64,000 bases of DNA. Source: Conoideocrella luteorostrata. Its lineage: Eukaryota; Ascomycota; Sordariomycetes; Hypocreales; Clavicipitaceae. Under the pieces are notes generated by a model. It searched no databases, was not told where the DNA came from, and saw nothing but the letters and a program-made list of their open reading frames with translations. The position numbers and the translations under genes were made by a program. Positions 1-11,506 of this stretch are shown one piece after another (position 1 is the stretch's first letter; every line of letters begins with the position of its first letter). The stretch is from NCBI GenBank assembly GCA_032433595.1, contig JASWJB010000132.1, forward strand, positions 1 to 64,000, written 5' to 3'.

Positions 1-27
1 TATATATGTGTGTGTGTGTATGTGTGT
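1..27. repeat. TA/GT microsatellite at window edge
   Basis: The window opens with a short TA run followed by a degenerate GT/TG dinucleotide run. It is simple sequence with no coding signal. About 240 bases of unremarkable sequence follow before the first gene. Confidence 0.7.
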
Positions 28-266
28 TATAAAACGCAAAATATCGCTTTGAAACCGAAAGTCGCTCGTAAATTTCGTCGCGCCTGGTGTGTCGCGTCGC
101 CTCTTCAAAATATAACAAAATTGCTGGGGTATATGTATATATATATGGCCTTTGCTTCCTCCCTCCCTTGCTTCTTCTCAACGAAGCCGGGGGCTGAGAA
201 TTCCCTGCCCGCCGCCCGACTTCTGTGTGAGCTGTAGCTCCGCGTCGCCAAATGATGCCAGTTTCC

Positions 267-437
267 CTAACGGTCTACTATGGACCTCGACTCGCCACTA
301 CTGCTGCTGTTGCTCGATGTGACGCTCAGATCTCTCCGGACAACATGGACGATCTTCCATATGCCGAACGACACGGCAGCAAGGACGACAAACAGCACAA
401 TGATGATGATGGCGATGACGTGGTTTCGTTGCACCAT
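267..437 (-). CDS. 56-residue single-pass membrane microprotein (hypothetical)
   Basis: A 57-codon frame starts at the ATG complementary to 435-437 (context ACCATGG, a good start context) and stops with TAG at 267-269. The product begins MVQRNHVIAIIIIVLFVVLA. An unbroken hydrophobic helix spans about residues 7-27 (Ile, Val, Leu, Phe, Ala). It is followed by a basic stop-transfer patch (Lys, His, Arg-Arg at about 28-35) and a hydrophilic Ser/Asn/Glu-rich tail. It has no signal-peptidase-like site, so it looks like a single-pass membrane protein with a basic cytosolic side. The family is not recognised. The layout resembles the 82-residue protein at 39.5 kb, although the sequences differ. The frame is short, so a chance ORF or an exon of something larger remains possible. 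The hydrophobic run in one frame with a good start argues for a real gene. Confidence 0.5.
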   Translation of the reverse strand: MVQRNHVIAIIIIVLFVVLAAVSFGIWKIVHVVRRDLSVTSSNSSSSGESRSIVDR

Positions 438-1534
438 GGTGGGCGGACGGGTGGGTGAATGACTGAGAGCGAACCCCGACGGCGAGTGGCGGCGGTGGCA
501 CTCGTTTGGCGGAAACCTGACGACGTTGGGCGCGGGCTGCGGTTTGAACAGGGAAGAACAGTGGCTGGGGAATTGTCCTGTGTCACAGAGACAGGTGCCG
601 AGGAGGTCAGATGGCGGTAGGTTGTGTTGCCTGAGAGTTGAAGCTATTCCGATGGGTAGGTAACGCTGAGACAGAACAGAAGTGGTCGGTGGCAGAGCTG
701 CGTCGTACAGGTGCTACGCGGAGAGGCTCCCCGAAGAACGTTGAATCGGATACTGAAATGACGGACCCGTGGCAAGAGCACACAATGAAGATCGAAATGT
801 TCAACGGGCTCACTGGAATGGTATGATTGAGGCAAGGTGAGGGAAACGAGGTGCATGCTGTGTTGCCTTGTGTCACTCATATACCTGGTTGCCCCGCCAC
901 CGACTTTACGACCAAAGTCAATAAATCGCATGGCTGGCGCTGGCGGCAAGGGAAAAAAAAATAGAACCTAGCAACTAACCCACAGTCGCCTGTCGCGCGG
1001 GTACCTGGAATACTACTACTAGTACTCCGTACGGAGTAGTAGCCTTGCGTTGGGGCCTGCCGTTGTGTGAGAACCCCGAAAATACAGGGATCTAGCTAGC
1101 TGCTTTTGTGGAGGCGATCCAATGCCTTCCCAGCCACCTCCAAGAGTAAGTAGGTCAACAAGACCGCCGAAACAGAGTACGAAGTACTCCGTACAGCCCT
1201 CGGCGTTGCCAGCCATGCTGGGTTGTTTTAAAGAGTATCTTTCCAATAATAATAAAAATAATTAAACAAGACAAAATAAGTCGCGGGCAAGAAACGAAAA
1301 GACCCAGCGCACCTCGATAAGCGATCAATCAGTCAGTCCTTTCTTCAAGAAATATAAAGACTATTCATTATATGCTCCCTATGAAGCCAGTCCAATGGTT
1401 AAAACTCCATGCAAGCCAGTGAAGCTCACTTCGCCTGCTCCCGGCGTGGTGTCCACGCCCCCGTAGCCATGCCGCCCTGCCACCATGCAACCAAATCCGC
1501 TCATCCTTCACTTCCACTTCCGTTGCATCCGTGT
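438..1534. other. Intergenic; no gene recognised
   Basis: This stretch lies between the microprotein and the 3' end of the HP1 gene. It holds only short overlapping frames without motifs. It contains one perfect copy of the TACTCCGTACGGAGTA palindrome (1023-1038) and a half-site at 1185-1194. An A-run lies near 952-960. It probably contains the microprotein promoter and the HP1 3' UTR. Confidence 0.5.
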
Positions 1535-2693
1535 TCAAGTAGATTTGGTGTCGTCTCTGATAATCTTGACATGACTCTCATAGAATTGCAGCATCTATTA
1601 AATTCCAGCTGTCAGCGGGCTACTTGCCTCGGTATCTGCGCTTCCAATCGTAGCGTAGCAACCAACCTTTTGGGGGCACTTCTTGTAAATAATTGACGTG
1701 TCGTGTTTGGTTTTCTTGCCGTTCCTCCAGATCAGATAAACAATCAGCTTACCACCAGCCTCACTCTCGCAAGCGTCAATCGTCGCAATCTCGTCTTCCC
1801 ATGAGCCTGATGGAGGTGACCAATTCTTCTTCGACGCAGGAGGACTCGAGTCGGCGGGATGCGTGCTTGTTTTCCGTGGTCGTTTCGATGTAGCGGCACC
1901 TATACTAGATGAGCCTCGTCCTCTTTTTTTGCCCCTGGCTGCTTTTTCCGTTTGCTCAAATATCTTTTGTCGTCCGCCGATCTTATCGAAGTATTCGTCT
2001 AGGATCTCGTGTGCGGATTCCCTGAGCAAGGACATATGATTAGTAAAAGCTCACGCTTCACCAGTCCAGCTTTCGTACATACGCTAGATTTTGCTCTGGT
2101 TCCCATGTTAGATCCTTTTTGGATGCGTAACCTTCCCATTTGACCTGAAATTTGAGACTTCCCTGTATGCTTCGTTTAGCCCAAGATCCTTGTTCCACAA
2201 ACCGTGGCAAAAACTGACATCCTCGTCAATCATGTGGTTTTTGATAGTCTCGACAATAAATCTATGTCATCGTTAGCTCCTTGGCTCTTGCGCCCAGTGG
2301 AGGGAGAGCCTCGTACACATCCTCATCCATGTCATCGTCCTCTTCTCCATCATCCTCTTCGCTGTCGCCGGAACCTCCATTGGCAGCTACAGGCGCGGCT
2401 TCGTCGTCGCTTAGAATGTTGTCGCCGAGGGATCGCGAACTACGTGAAGATCTAAGAGGGGACGGCTCAACACCGGAATCGGAGGTTTCGTCCTCGCTAA
2501 GAGCTGCAATAATGTAAGAACATGCATAGTATAAGTTTAATAATTAGAAGCGCGTCGTGACCGGTGGCGTAGGTCGCTGCAGTGCGGTGTAGGGAAACGA
2601 AACTTGCGGTTGGCTCCTGGCGCCAACTTAACCGTCACCGCTGTACCAGACGCGTCGAGCGTACGGAGTAGTTGGCTACATACCTGGAGGCAT
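1535..2693 (-). CDS. HP1: Heterochromatin protein 1 homologue (chromodomain + chromoshadow domain)
   Basis: The product is the methyl-H3K9 reader that packages silent chromatin in the nucleus. Six exons in transcription order: 2693-2684, 2503-2317, 2261-2219, 2162-2083, 2021-1667, 1594-1535. All phases agree, giving 244 residues. Exon 1 is only 10 nt (ATGCCTCCAG), so the protein starts MPPALSEDE. An acidic N-terminus (residues 4-64) precedes the chromodomain (about 65-112). The chromodomain shows F67, W89 and Y92 at the positions of the aromatic cage. A basic hinge with KKRGRG and KRPRK-like stretches (about 135-165) leads to a chromoshadow domain (about 173-240, starting NWSPPSGSWEDEI), whose end MLQFYESHVKII lies in the last exon. 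The order matches Neurospora HPO and Aspergillus HepA. Exon 3 (43 nt) and exon 1 are easy to miss in automated annotation. Identification is firm from the two domains; the exact first exon is inferred from phase and the family start MPPAL. Confidence 0.9.
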
Positions 2694-5600
2694 TTCGACA
2701 AGTCTTCTCCAACTTCTAGCAATTAAACCTCGGGGCTGCAGAGGGCTCAAATCGCGAACGTGTTGCCAATCAAGTCGTTTCATGGAAGGCGAGACTGTTC
2801 CGTTTGCCAAGGCTCACGCGTAAGTGGTGCGGGTCGTAAATATGGAGTAAGAAGGATGGAGCTCCCAGCCACACCTGTGGCTGGGAGCCGTGGCAACGTG
2901 GCTGTCTCGTAGTAGTACTGCCACGTCTGTCTTGCACTTCCACGTCTGAGTGCATGTGTATGTACTCCGTAATCCCGTGCGAAAGCCGTTGACGAGTTAC
3001 GGAGTAGAAAAAAAGGCCCATCCGAAGAAGCTACCTACAGTGGAAGGCGCAATGTATATTACCCCCTCGATGTACCTCAAGAGCAGGTCTACCATATTAG
3101 GAAGATGGGAGTTTTTTTTAGTTGCCTGAGGAACGGTGGGGGTGAATAGTTAATGCCACCTTGTACATTATCGACATAGGTAATTAGGTGGCTATGCTAG
3201 CTCGTCGTAGAACACCCTTTGTCAAATGTGAGAATTGGTTTGGCTCGAGCCAGTTTGTCTCCCGCTGCGCGACCCGAGAGCGTCTCATGAAACGGGCGAC
3301 GATTCCCGAGATCTAGGTTCAGGTGAATGACGGGTTATTCATACACCCTGTTTTTGGATAGTCGGCGGGATCAGGACAACCTTTGGACACTGTCGCCTCT
3401 AGGATCAAGAGATACTAACGCACCGCGCAGAGCTTCAAAAACTTCGTCTTGGTTAACCGTGCATGCGGAAATTTGATGGCTGGATTAATACGGAGTACTG
3501 GCGAGCTGTTGAGGTTTTGAAGCCCGTGGCGCTCGCTCCCTGGTCTGACGGTGGTTCGACAAACAACTAGTGAGCAATAGTTGTCTGCATTGAACCTCGA
3601 TGATCGTCGACCCAGCTCCTTCTGAGCACGGATGTTAAGTCACTATTATTTGAGATCCTAACATGTGTGCGGCCTTGTAGATCGACGACATGTACCTAGG
3701 GAGAGCATAACATGCCAACTCCTTGAGCCGATCACTTCTTCAAGCCGCGGCGCTTCTCCTCCGTGCTGCATCAGAGTACAATGAAAACATTCAGCCAGAG
3801 ACGGGTTACAGCGCTAACGTAAAGTTGTCCTACCGGTCAGCAGCAGTCCCCGTCCCCGTCGGGACGTAACGACCAAGCCAAGCTTGGATATACATCCGCC
3901 TATTTCATGGTCACGACAAGTGACCGGCTCGGCCCAATCTATCTTCCTTGTAAGGGCTTTCCTAACAGGAAATATTTGCGTCGGTGACATGTCTGTATGA
4001 CTCTTCTGTGCCTGGTGGTATATCTTGTAGCTTGCATGCTCGACTGAGCAGGCTGTAGACGGCACACTTCTATATTGGCTTTAACTATGACAGGGATGCA
4101 AGAAGCACAGGGACTTGACATGGAAGTTAATGCAACAGGTGTGTCGATATTGGTGGCAAATCGATTGTGCTGGACTGAAAATGTATATGTGCTCGTGTGT
4201 GCGGCTCGTTTGTTGCGTGGAGACAGCTACCTGCGCCTCATAGCCTACAATCCGCAGTAGTGTAGGCCCTCCTGCCCTTTTGGCATGAATTTGCATAAAT
4301 TGGTAGGATGGCGGCGCTTCATCGTGATCTACTCCCTGAGCAATTCCTTCGTGGCACTCTGCCGTCACTGTTGCTGAAAATCATTCACCGATTGGCTTGA
4401 ACACATGCTACTGATGCCGGACCTAGGCTCCCGGGATATCCATGCGTTTCTTTCATTAGAGACGCGTTGAGGACTGGCTTTGTGTCAGTCGCCTTTTCGA
4501 GACTGACTGAGGTTAAGTGACTCAGAACCATGGCCCCCTTGCGGTCTCTCCCCCTATGAACCGCACAGGTCTGCACAATCCTCATGAATCAAGAGGCAAT
4601 GATAGTTGGCTGCATACTCCTTCCCACCTCCAAGAAAGTGCATTCTCGAGAAGATCTGACTCTTATGATTGTACTTGCACAGCTTTTCAATACTTTGGGC
4701 CGGACGCCCTGCGCAGCATCTGGTCAAGACTGTTGACCGAGGGTCAGTTTCCGTCCACTCTGAATTAGCTGAACGTGCCCTTCCCAAAGGAAAGGTAAAC
4801 AATTCAGGCAAGATTGCACTTCACGCCATGTTGATATATATTTCTGTCACTTTCAAGGAATCTCATCGAGTATACAAAGTCAGCGTGATTGTCTGTCGGC
4901 GTTGAATGCGCCACTTGGAGCTGCGCTGTGCCTGACGATTAAACGAGATTTATGTAACATCGATAACCTTGGAACTATTCAACAAAACTCATTCCTGGTT
5001 TCGTCTCTACGTGAAATAAGGTATTCCTAGGACAAGTTGCCACCGCGGTTACGCGCTAGTGAGGTTTATGGTCGAGACAACCACGTAGACTTAGCTGTTG
5101 GCGACTAAACCAAACCAACACGGTGTTTAGGATACGCTGAAAAAGGCTATACCGGTTGAGAAATTTCGGTAGACGTAAAATACAACTTCATCATAGATCC
5201 CAAGGCAAATCATGCTACAGTCTGCGCTGTCGCGGTTATCTTACAGCCACTTTGGCGGGACGACGTCCGAAAGTTTCGGTCACAAAAGAATCTCTCTGGT
5301 AGTGGAAGACTGGGGCTACCAGAGCAAACCGCGGAAATCGTCCGTCGTTGATCTGTGGTCTCACAGCATTGTATCACCAGAGTAGCGGACACGTAAGCAG
5401 AAAGCAGCTGGCTCATCGCGTGCGTGGGCTGGTTTAGCCATCGACGGTGTTGCATGGCACTTTTGACGGCCGAGCGGAAAATCAGCGAATGTAACTGTGT
5501 GCAATTCAAGACGGCCAATTTCTCCATGCAGTCCATCTCTGGCCGAAAACTCCAAGCCGTGGCAGTTTGAACAGACGGGGGTAATCCGAGGCTCGGCCAG

Positions 5601-6462
5601 TTCTGCTTTCTCTCACCAGTCCATTGTGAGCATCGGCATTTTCACGGGATGCTATGTATCTCGGAGCGGGAGGGCCAGATGATCGATCCTACGCAGGGCA
5701 CGAGGCAGATATATTGCCGCTTCCGTGCCCAAACAGGGCCTCACAATGACGAACGAGATGGCGGACCGTGTTTGTTCCTCCAGACAGTAATACTCGCGTC
5801 TTACAGGACATGACAGCTGGTGTCCGAGGGGAATATTATTATGTGGCCTCCTGAAGGAGTATTGTACATCTCGCCCTCGTGAGACACCGACTACGGGATG
5901 AGGCACCGCCATAAGCAATCCTGCGTGCTGTTGACTGCAACAGGCTTCCTTCGATTGGGCGACTATTTCTAATGTCCGGCAATATATTGTTTCTTCGGCG
6001 CCACAAAAACATAATAAGCCGTCGCATGGATCTCCCGGATGGCGGTATTGGATTGAGGACTCGGCCCATCGACGGCCTAGATGGAGCCAAAGGCGAGCAA
6101 CCAGATCCCCGGTGCTCTGAAGCGGTCACGGCCGCGGTCGCGCAGGCGTGTGCATATGTGTGTGTATATGTGTGTGTATACTGTGTGCGTGCTTGTGTGA
6201 GTGTGAACGTGTGTCTGGTGGCCGAAAGGACCGAATGGAAATCCACCCGCGCCGATGCGACCGCAACCTGCCTATGGCGGGATCCCTTATTTTGTCTCCA
6301 TCCTTCCTTTTTGACCCTTCCAACTCAGACCTCGCGCGGCTTTATTATCTGGTTATCGCCAAGCTGGAGCCGGCGCATGAGACGATGTTGCATTCAACGT
6401 GGTGGTGCAGTGCGTGCACCTTGTTAGTTGAGCGCCATCTCGGGCTTGGGATCAAATCCTAG

Positions 6463-6478
6463 TACGGAGTACTCCGTA
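6463..6478. repeat. Perfect palindrome TACGGAGTACTCCGTA (inverse form)
   Basis: This 16-bp perfect palindrome has the two half-sites in the opposite order from the more common TACTCCGTACGGAGTA. It lies in the gene-poor block about 0.9 kb before the neprosin-like gene. Its function is unknown. Confidence 0.75.
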
Positions 6479-6542
6479 GGTTGAATTACAACACGATGCA
6501 CGTGCTCCATGTAGATGGGTTTCAGAGCGCCAGCATGCCGGG

Positions 6543-6601
6543 GGTTGGTTGGGGTTGGAGTCGGAGTTGGAGTTGGAGTTGGAGTTGGAGTTGGAGTTGG
6601 G
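6543..6601. repeat. TTGGAG/TTGGGG hexamer tandem array
   Basis: Roughly nine to ten copies of a 6-bp unit (GTTGGA with GTTGGG and GTCGGA variants) lie in direct tandem. One minus-strand frame reads a Thr-Pro repeat across it, but nothing around the array supports a gene. It is treated as a minisatellite, not a telomere repeat. Confidence 0.75.
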
Positions 6602-7204
6602 GCAACACAGAGAACAACGTTTAGCCTGGTAACATTTCCCAAAGATGCCGAGTAACTAACTAGTTAAGTGACCTGCCGAGGAGCCCATTTTCTGTACAGA
6701 GTAGACGATTTCGTCACGTACAGCTCCAGCCCGCTCCAGGCAGCGACTGTTAGAAGGCCATATTTTAACAACAAGCGCATTCATGTACGTGAAAGGCAGC
6801 CCCTACTCTACTCATGGCCCACGGCCAAAAAAAAAAAAAAAAAGGAAGAACGCCACGGAAGTTCCGACGCACCACAATACCGGAGCTCCCATAACATAGA
6901 CACAGGCAGGCAGTCGGTCTGTACGACAAAGCACCCCACATCGATCCCCGAAGGAAGTCAACAACAGTCAGTCAACCACGGGAGTAACGTGCTCTCTTGG
7001 ACCTTCCCAGACGAGAGTGAACGGGAGGATCCAGGTTTGCCATTGGGCAGCAGTCTGGCTATATTGGTTGCCTTTGCAAGGTTGGTTGTGTCAGTTGCTA
7101 CTCATCATGGATGGTCATGCCCGTTCGTTGTGCAAGTGTGTGTAGTAAGTGTGTAAGCTGCGGCTGGTGGTTGGTGGCCGGTCATCTGCCAGGTTCAGAC
7201 GACA

Positions 7205-7239
7205 GGAGACAGACGACAGACGACAGACGACAGACGACG
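7205..7239. repeat. AGACGAC heptamer tandem repeat
   Basis: About four copies of a GACGACA/AGACGAC 7-mer lie immediately upstream of the TATA box of the neprosin-like gene. A separate ACCAG pentamer repeated four times lies at about 7331-7350 in its 5' UTR. Confidence 0.75.
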
Positions 7240-7245
7240 GGCATG

Positions 7246-7253
7246 TATATAAA
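7246..7253 (+). promoter_or_regulatory. TATA box (TATATAAA) of the neprosin-like gene
   Basis: A consensus TATATAAA lies 153 bp before the ATG at 7406, with no intervening frame. The distance suits a TATA-driven, regulated fungal promoter with a 5' UTR of about 100-120 nt. A TACTCCGTAC half-site (7390-7399) sits 7 bp before the start codon, inside the inferred leader. Confidence 0.55.
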
Positions 7254-7405
7254 GGAAAAGCCCCGACGATGCCTTTGCGAAGAGGAAAGCACGAGAGATG
7301 AGCATTTTCTGGCACAGTAGATAATATCATACCAGACCAGACCAGACCAGATCATCCCGTTCCGTATATATCGTCATATCCATACAAAGTACTCCGTACA
7401 ATACA

Positions 7406-8569
7406 ATGAAGGTGTCGCTCGTCCGGGTCCAGGCCCTGGCCCTGACCCTCGCTGGCCTCGTCTGCGCCGCCCCACTCGACAGCGCCGCACCCAAAAGGCA
7501 GCACAGTCTCCCTGTCGTCAAAACAAGCATCACATCCAGGGGCCAGATCATCGACTGGGTGCCCATCAACTCGCAAGGCGTCAAGGTCGCCTCGCCGCCG
7601 CCTCTGTCGCTGCTCGGACGCAGCCCCCCCCAGGCGGCGGCCATGGTGCACGCCATCAAGCCCCAGGACCCGGGCCCGGCTGGCACGGTGCCGGTTCTCC
7701 GCAACAGCGGCCCCACCAAGCCGATGAAACGGCTTCCATCTCGATCCAACGATTCGCTCTCTGCCACGGCGTACAACGGCCAGCATTGGTATGCCAGCAC
7801 CGCCCAGAGCGCCGACAACCACGGCGGCACCGCCACCTACAGCCTCTTCAAGGCCTTTGTGGAACGGTCCTCAGACTTCAGTCTGCTCCAGGTGGCTGTC
7901 ATTAGGAACGATGCTGCTCATGCGGGCACGCCGCCCAAGAGCCAGACCGTGGAGTCGGGATGGATCAATTACCCCGATCAGGTCGCGGACCCGCATCTCT
8001 TCACCTTCTACACTACCAACAACTACGAGGGATACGGGGACAACGTCTGCGGCTGGAACAGAGACGTGGCTGGCTGGGTGCAGTACGACAAGGACATCTA
8101 CCCTGGCGTTCCCTTTGCGCCCCTGTCGACGATTGGAGGAGAGACCTTTGAGGCCGATATTGGCTACTATTACTACCAGGGAAATTGGTGGCTGTCCACG
8201 CTGGGCAAGTATGTTGGCTACTATCCTGGAAGCTTGTTTTCCCAGGGTGTCGCTCCTGCGGATACGCTGAATCATCACTCTGACCAGATCAACTTTTACG
8301 GCGAAATCTTCAACAGTGAGGATGACTTGACAAAGACGGATATGGGGAGTGGCGAGTTCCCCGAAGCTGGATTTGGGAGAGCCGCCTACCTGAGGCAAAT
8401 TGAGTATTACGATACGAATGACAACGCCGTAAATTTCGATGGAAGCCAGGGCGTTATCGTGAGCGACCCTAACAGGTATCGAATCGCGACCACATGGAAC
8501 TCGGGGACAGACTGGGGAAGTTATTTCTACCTTGGCGGTCCGGGAGCAGGCGGCGTCATTGGGGGATAG
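7406..8569 (+). CDS. Secreted neprosin-domain (DUF239) protein, putative glutamic peptidase
   Basis: One intronless frame of 387 residues. Residues 1-21 form a signal peptide (basic start, Leu/Ala core, CAA before PLDS), followed by a dibasic KR at about 30-31 that could be a propeptide cleavage site. After a low-complexity Pro/Ser linker (about 70-120), the neprosin domain runs from about 122 (HWYAS) to about 380. Family landmarks include TATYSLF, VESGWINYPD, HLFTFYTTNNYEGYGDN, GNWWLSTLGKYVGYYPGSLF, GSGEFPEAGFGRAAY and the terminal YFYLGGPGAGG. Plant neprosin is a glutamic prolyl endopeptidase; Glu residues in the conserved blocks are retained here, but activity is inferred only. The gene is isolated, with more than 4.5 kb of gene-poor sequence on each side. 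Its G/C-rich third positions differ from the flanking DNA. It could instead be a non-catalytic surface protein. Confidence 0.85.
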   Translation: MKVSLVRVQALALTLAGLVCAAPLDSAAPKRQHSLPVVKTSITSRGQIIDWVPINSQGVKVASPPPLSLLGRSPPQAAAMVHAIKPQDPGPAGTVPVLRNSGPTKPMKRLPSRSNDSLSATAYNGQHWYASTAQSADNHGGTATYSLFKAFVERSSDFSLLQVAVIRNDAAHAGTPPKSQTVESGWINYPDQVADPHLFTFYTTNNYEGYGDNVCGWNRDVAGWVQYDKDIYPGVPFAPLSTIGGETFEADIGYYYYQGNWWLSTLGKYVGYYPGSLFSQGVAPADTLNHHSDQINFYGEIFNSEDDLTKTDMGSGEFPEAGFGRAAYLRQIEYYDTNDNAVNFDGSQGVIVSDPNRYRIATTWNSGTDWGSYFYLGGPGAGGVIGG

Positions 8570-11506
8570 GTGGGCGGGGACAGCGAGGAGGAGAGATGCT
8601 GGGTGCTGGGTATAACAGAGGGGGTGCCTTGATTTTTTGAATGGGTGAAAAGGGTAGAAAGGGTGGAAAGGTCGGAGCTTGCGTGGTGAAGCCGTCCCAG
8701 TCCTTGGTGCCCAGCGCATCATAACACCCACTCTCCTTCGTGGCTTCGCTGGATTCTTGTACAAGGTTTTTGCGTATATACACCGATAATCATCGCTGGC
8801 ACCGAACGTCGTCCTGCTGAGCTGGCACCGGCACCTGGATGCACAGGCGTCATGTACATAGTAGATTAGAAAGATGCATGTATGCAAACTACACATACCG
8901 AACCTTCTGACCTTGCGAGCCATGCGAATGCTGACCCTTGTTGAGGCAACGATGACAAGGCCTCTCCATGGCCTCCCATTCAGCTCGTGCTCGTGATTAT
9001 GCACATACAAAGGAGATAAGCCCCATGGCATTTGATACGGGGTGTATAGATCAACGCCATACTTTACCAGCTTTGGAATGTCGTGCATCTCCACACGTGA
9101 TATTTTGATGCAGTATCGAAAATCTTGACAAAACTATCAGCAAAGAGTCGGCCATATTGCAACCCCTTGGACCGAGCCTTGGCCACTCGCAAAACAGCAT
9201 TGCCGTCATTCATCTGCCCACGCTTGATGGCCATCGTGCATTCTGTACGTGATGGGCAGAGTGTCACTACCTCGGGCCTTGCCCAGAGCCCATGTCGCTG
9301 ATATGGCAAGGATGCATTTGCTCCTGAGCCGAAGACGACGACTCCGGAGGCTAGTACTCCGTACAGCTGGGCAAATCCTGGGTCGAGTGGCTTGATTCAG
9401 GAAGCCAAACACGAAAAAAAAACATGTTGGTGTGGCATTTCAATATGGGTGACTTGCGTTATTTTCTTTCCTTCGTGCCATATGTTATGTCATTTACATT
9501 TGGTAAGAGGTCGGCAAGGTCGGCGACCCAGAAGCTGCAAGCGTCATGCCGCCAGCTGCAGTCAAGGTGTCTCGTTGATCGAGCTGACGATGCTGCCCGC
9601 CACATGTCCAGTAATGAGGTCAAGAAGCACATGCGATCGAGAACATGCGCGACATACCCACATATCATGGGCCGCAGACGTCCGACGGAAAGAATATGTC
9701 CCCGATTATACCGGGGGGAGGGGGGGGGGGCAATGTGGTTCGGTGTCATCGATGATATTCAACTGGCTGAGCAGCGCTAAATAAAACCGTGGCTGAGAGG
9801 CACCACGCGCATGTGGCCTGCCGCCCGAGGATGGCTTCTTAACAAGCCGCATCAGACGGCGCCAAGCACCTCACTACCTCGTAATTAGCCAACGACTCCG
9901 ATGTGCAGCACGTAGTTAACCCGTATGTGTACTAACGTATCTCTCTGCTCGCAGATCTCGTCACCGTGTCGGCAGCCACGACGAACAGGTGAGAGACAAC
10001 GTTGCACTACCCCGTGCTAAGTGAGGCATTTTGCCCAATATAGAATGAGATTCGTTCAATGCCCGAGTAGGGAATTCGTACTCAGAACCAAAACGCTTAG
10101 TGCTTCAATGACCGGGAGGCTAGTGTTCTGCCGAACCATGCGAGCTTTCGGTTCTGTTGTCCATCCAGCTTTCAGAGATGTACTCTGTCAAGGGGGAGGC
10201 AGATAATGACAAGCAGTACCAGCCACAGCTGCACGTAAAATGGGGGTTTCGGTCGCTCAATAATCCTCGAATCCACGCTCTGAACATGCATGTGCATGTA
10301 TTAGGCGGTGCACATTGTGCCTCAATGGTCGACCCTGTCCATGCAAGAGCCGAGCTTGGTGACAGCCGCCGCAGCGATACAGCCACAATACGGAGTCCTC
10401 CGTACGGAGTATTATGACACGAATTCCATTGACATTCGCTTACCCAAGTGCCAATCTGTGGTGGGACGCGGGCGAATTGGGCCCAACAGTAACTAACTAG
10501 TTAGCTAGTAAGCCACTTTTCCTGCAAAGCTTAGTAGTTTGGGAAGCCAATGAGCCAGCATGTGCTGGGCGGTTTGAACCCAGTTAATTAATGGTGGACC
10601 TCCCGCGGTAGGTGTCGTAAACGTCAAACGGTGAGAACGTGATAATTGGTTCAGGTCATCCGGGACGTCAACAGATTCCAATTCTCCAGTGTGAAGCTTG
10701 TTAGTGACTAATTGTCAGTCGGCAAGCCGATTTTGACGGCTACCCCCCGCTGGGTACTTATAGCGTTTTGCGAAATGTCATGGTGAACGATTGTCAATTA
10801 TAAGATCACTCACTGGATGCTCAAGTTTGACTTGGATACTGCTCTCGCCCACACTAGTTACCAAAATGAACGATTCATCTGCTTGCGAACAGAGCTGCCC
10901 ATGGATCCAGAGGGCTGGCAGTGAGAAAACCATGAGCATACAACAATTTCCCATATCTTACTTACTGTTGCGTGCTCGGCTCATCCAACCGCATCAACAT
11001 CCTTGACCAGGTATTGTGCAACAAAAGGTCCATCATTTCGCATCATTTGTGCTACAGTATGAATCGTCTGGTGAGAGCACTCCATTTTCGATCCCTGAAC
11101 TTGCATCAACTGCTGTCCGGGGTCGGGTTCAGAGAGGGCAGAGGAGTCAGACGAGAATTGGAGGCGAAATGAAAAATAAAAAATAAAAAAATAAATATCC
11201 ACCCAAAGGAAAAAAAAACCACGGACGCCGTAGACAGTGTAGTCTTGGCTTTCTCTCTGTGCTGAGAAAATTCTGTTCTATCTAGAACGGGGTCAAGGTA
11301 GGACGATCATTTGGGGAACTTTGACAAGCACACCCACCACAACCCTTTCTGGCTGGCTGTTCTTGGATTGAAGCCCCTACTCCGTACTCCGTACAACGGC
11401 ATGGATTGATTGACGTGCGATGACTGGTGGATGACACCGAGCGGGCCACAAGGCTGATCTCCCGAAAACACCTGTGCCCCTGAGCTCGGATCTCGTTGAT
11501 CTCAAG

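Larger units (their letters stand above)
2694..7405. other. Gene-poor block upstream of HP1; no gene recognised
   Basis: About 4.7 kb without a frame showing domain motifs, codon bias or convincing splicing. All frames are below about 165 codons and overlap on both strands. The block contains several TACTCCGTA half-sites (2963-2971, 2998-3006, 3489-3497), the inverse palindrome at 6463-6478, a GT-rich microsatellite near 6147-6215, a TTGGAG hexamer array, an A-run near 6827-6843, and a heptamer array just before the neprosin TATA box. No transposase or reverse transcriptase remnants were seen. The sequence is not strongly AT-rich, so heavy repeat-induced point mutation is not obvious. Confidence 0.5.

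Noticed and set aside
6543..6601. TTGGAG/TTGGGG array as an internal telomere tract
   Set aside because: Filamentous ascomycete telomeres are normally TTAGGG; this unit differs and is degenerate, so it is called a minisatellite.
7871..9094. 407-codon minus-strand frame
   Set aside because: It lies opposite the well-supported neprosin-like gene, has no domain motif, and owes its openness to the GC-rich third positions of that gene; outside the overlap it is low quality.
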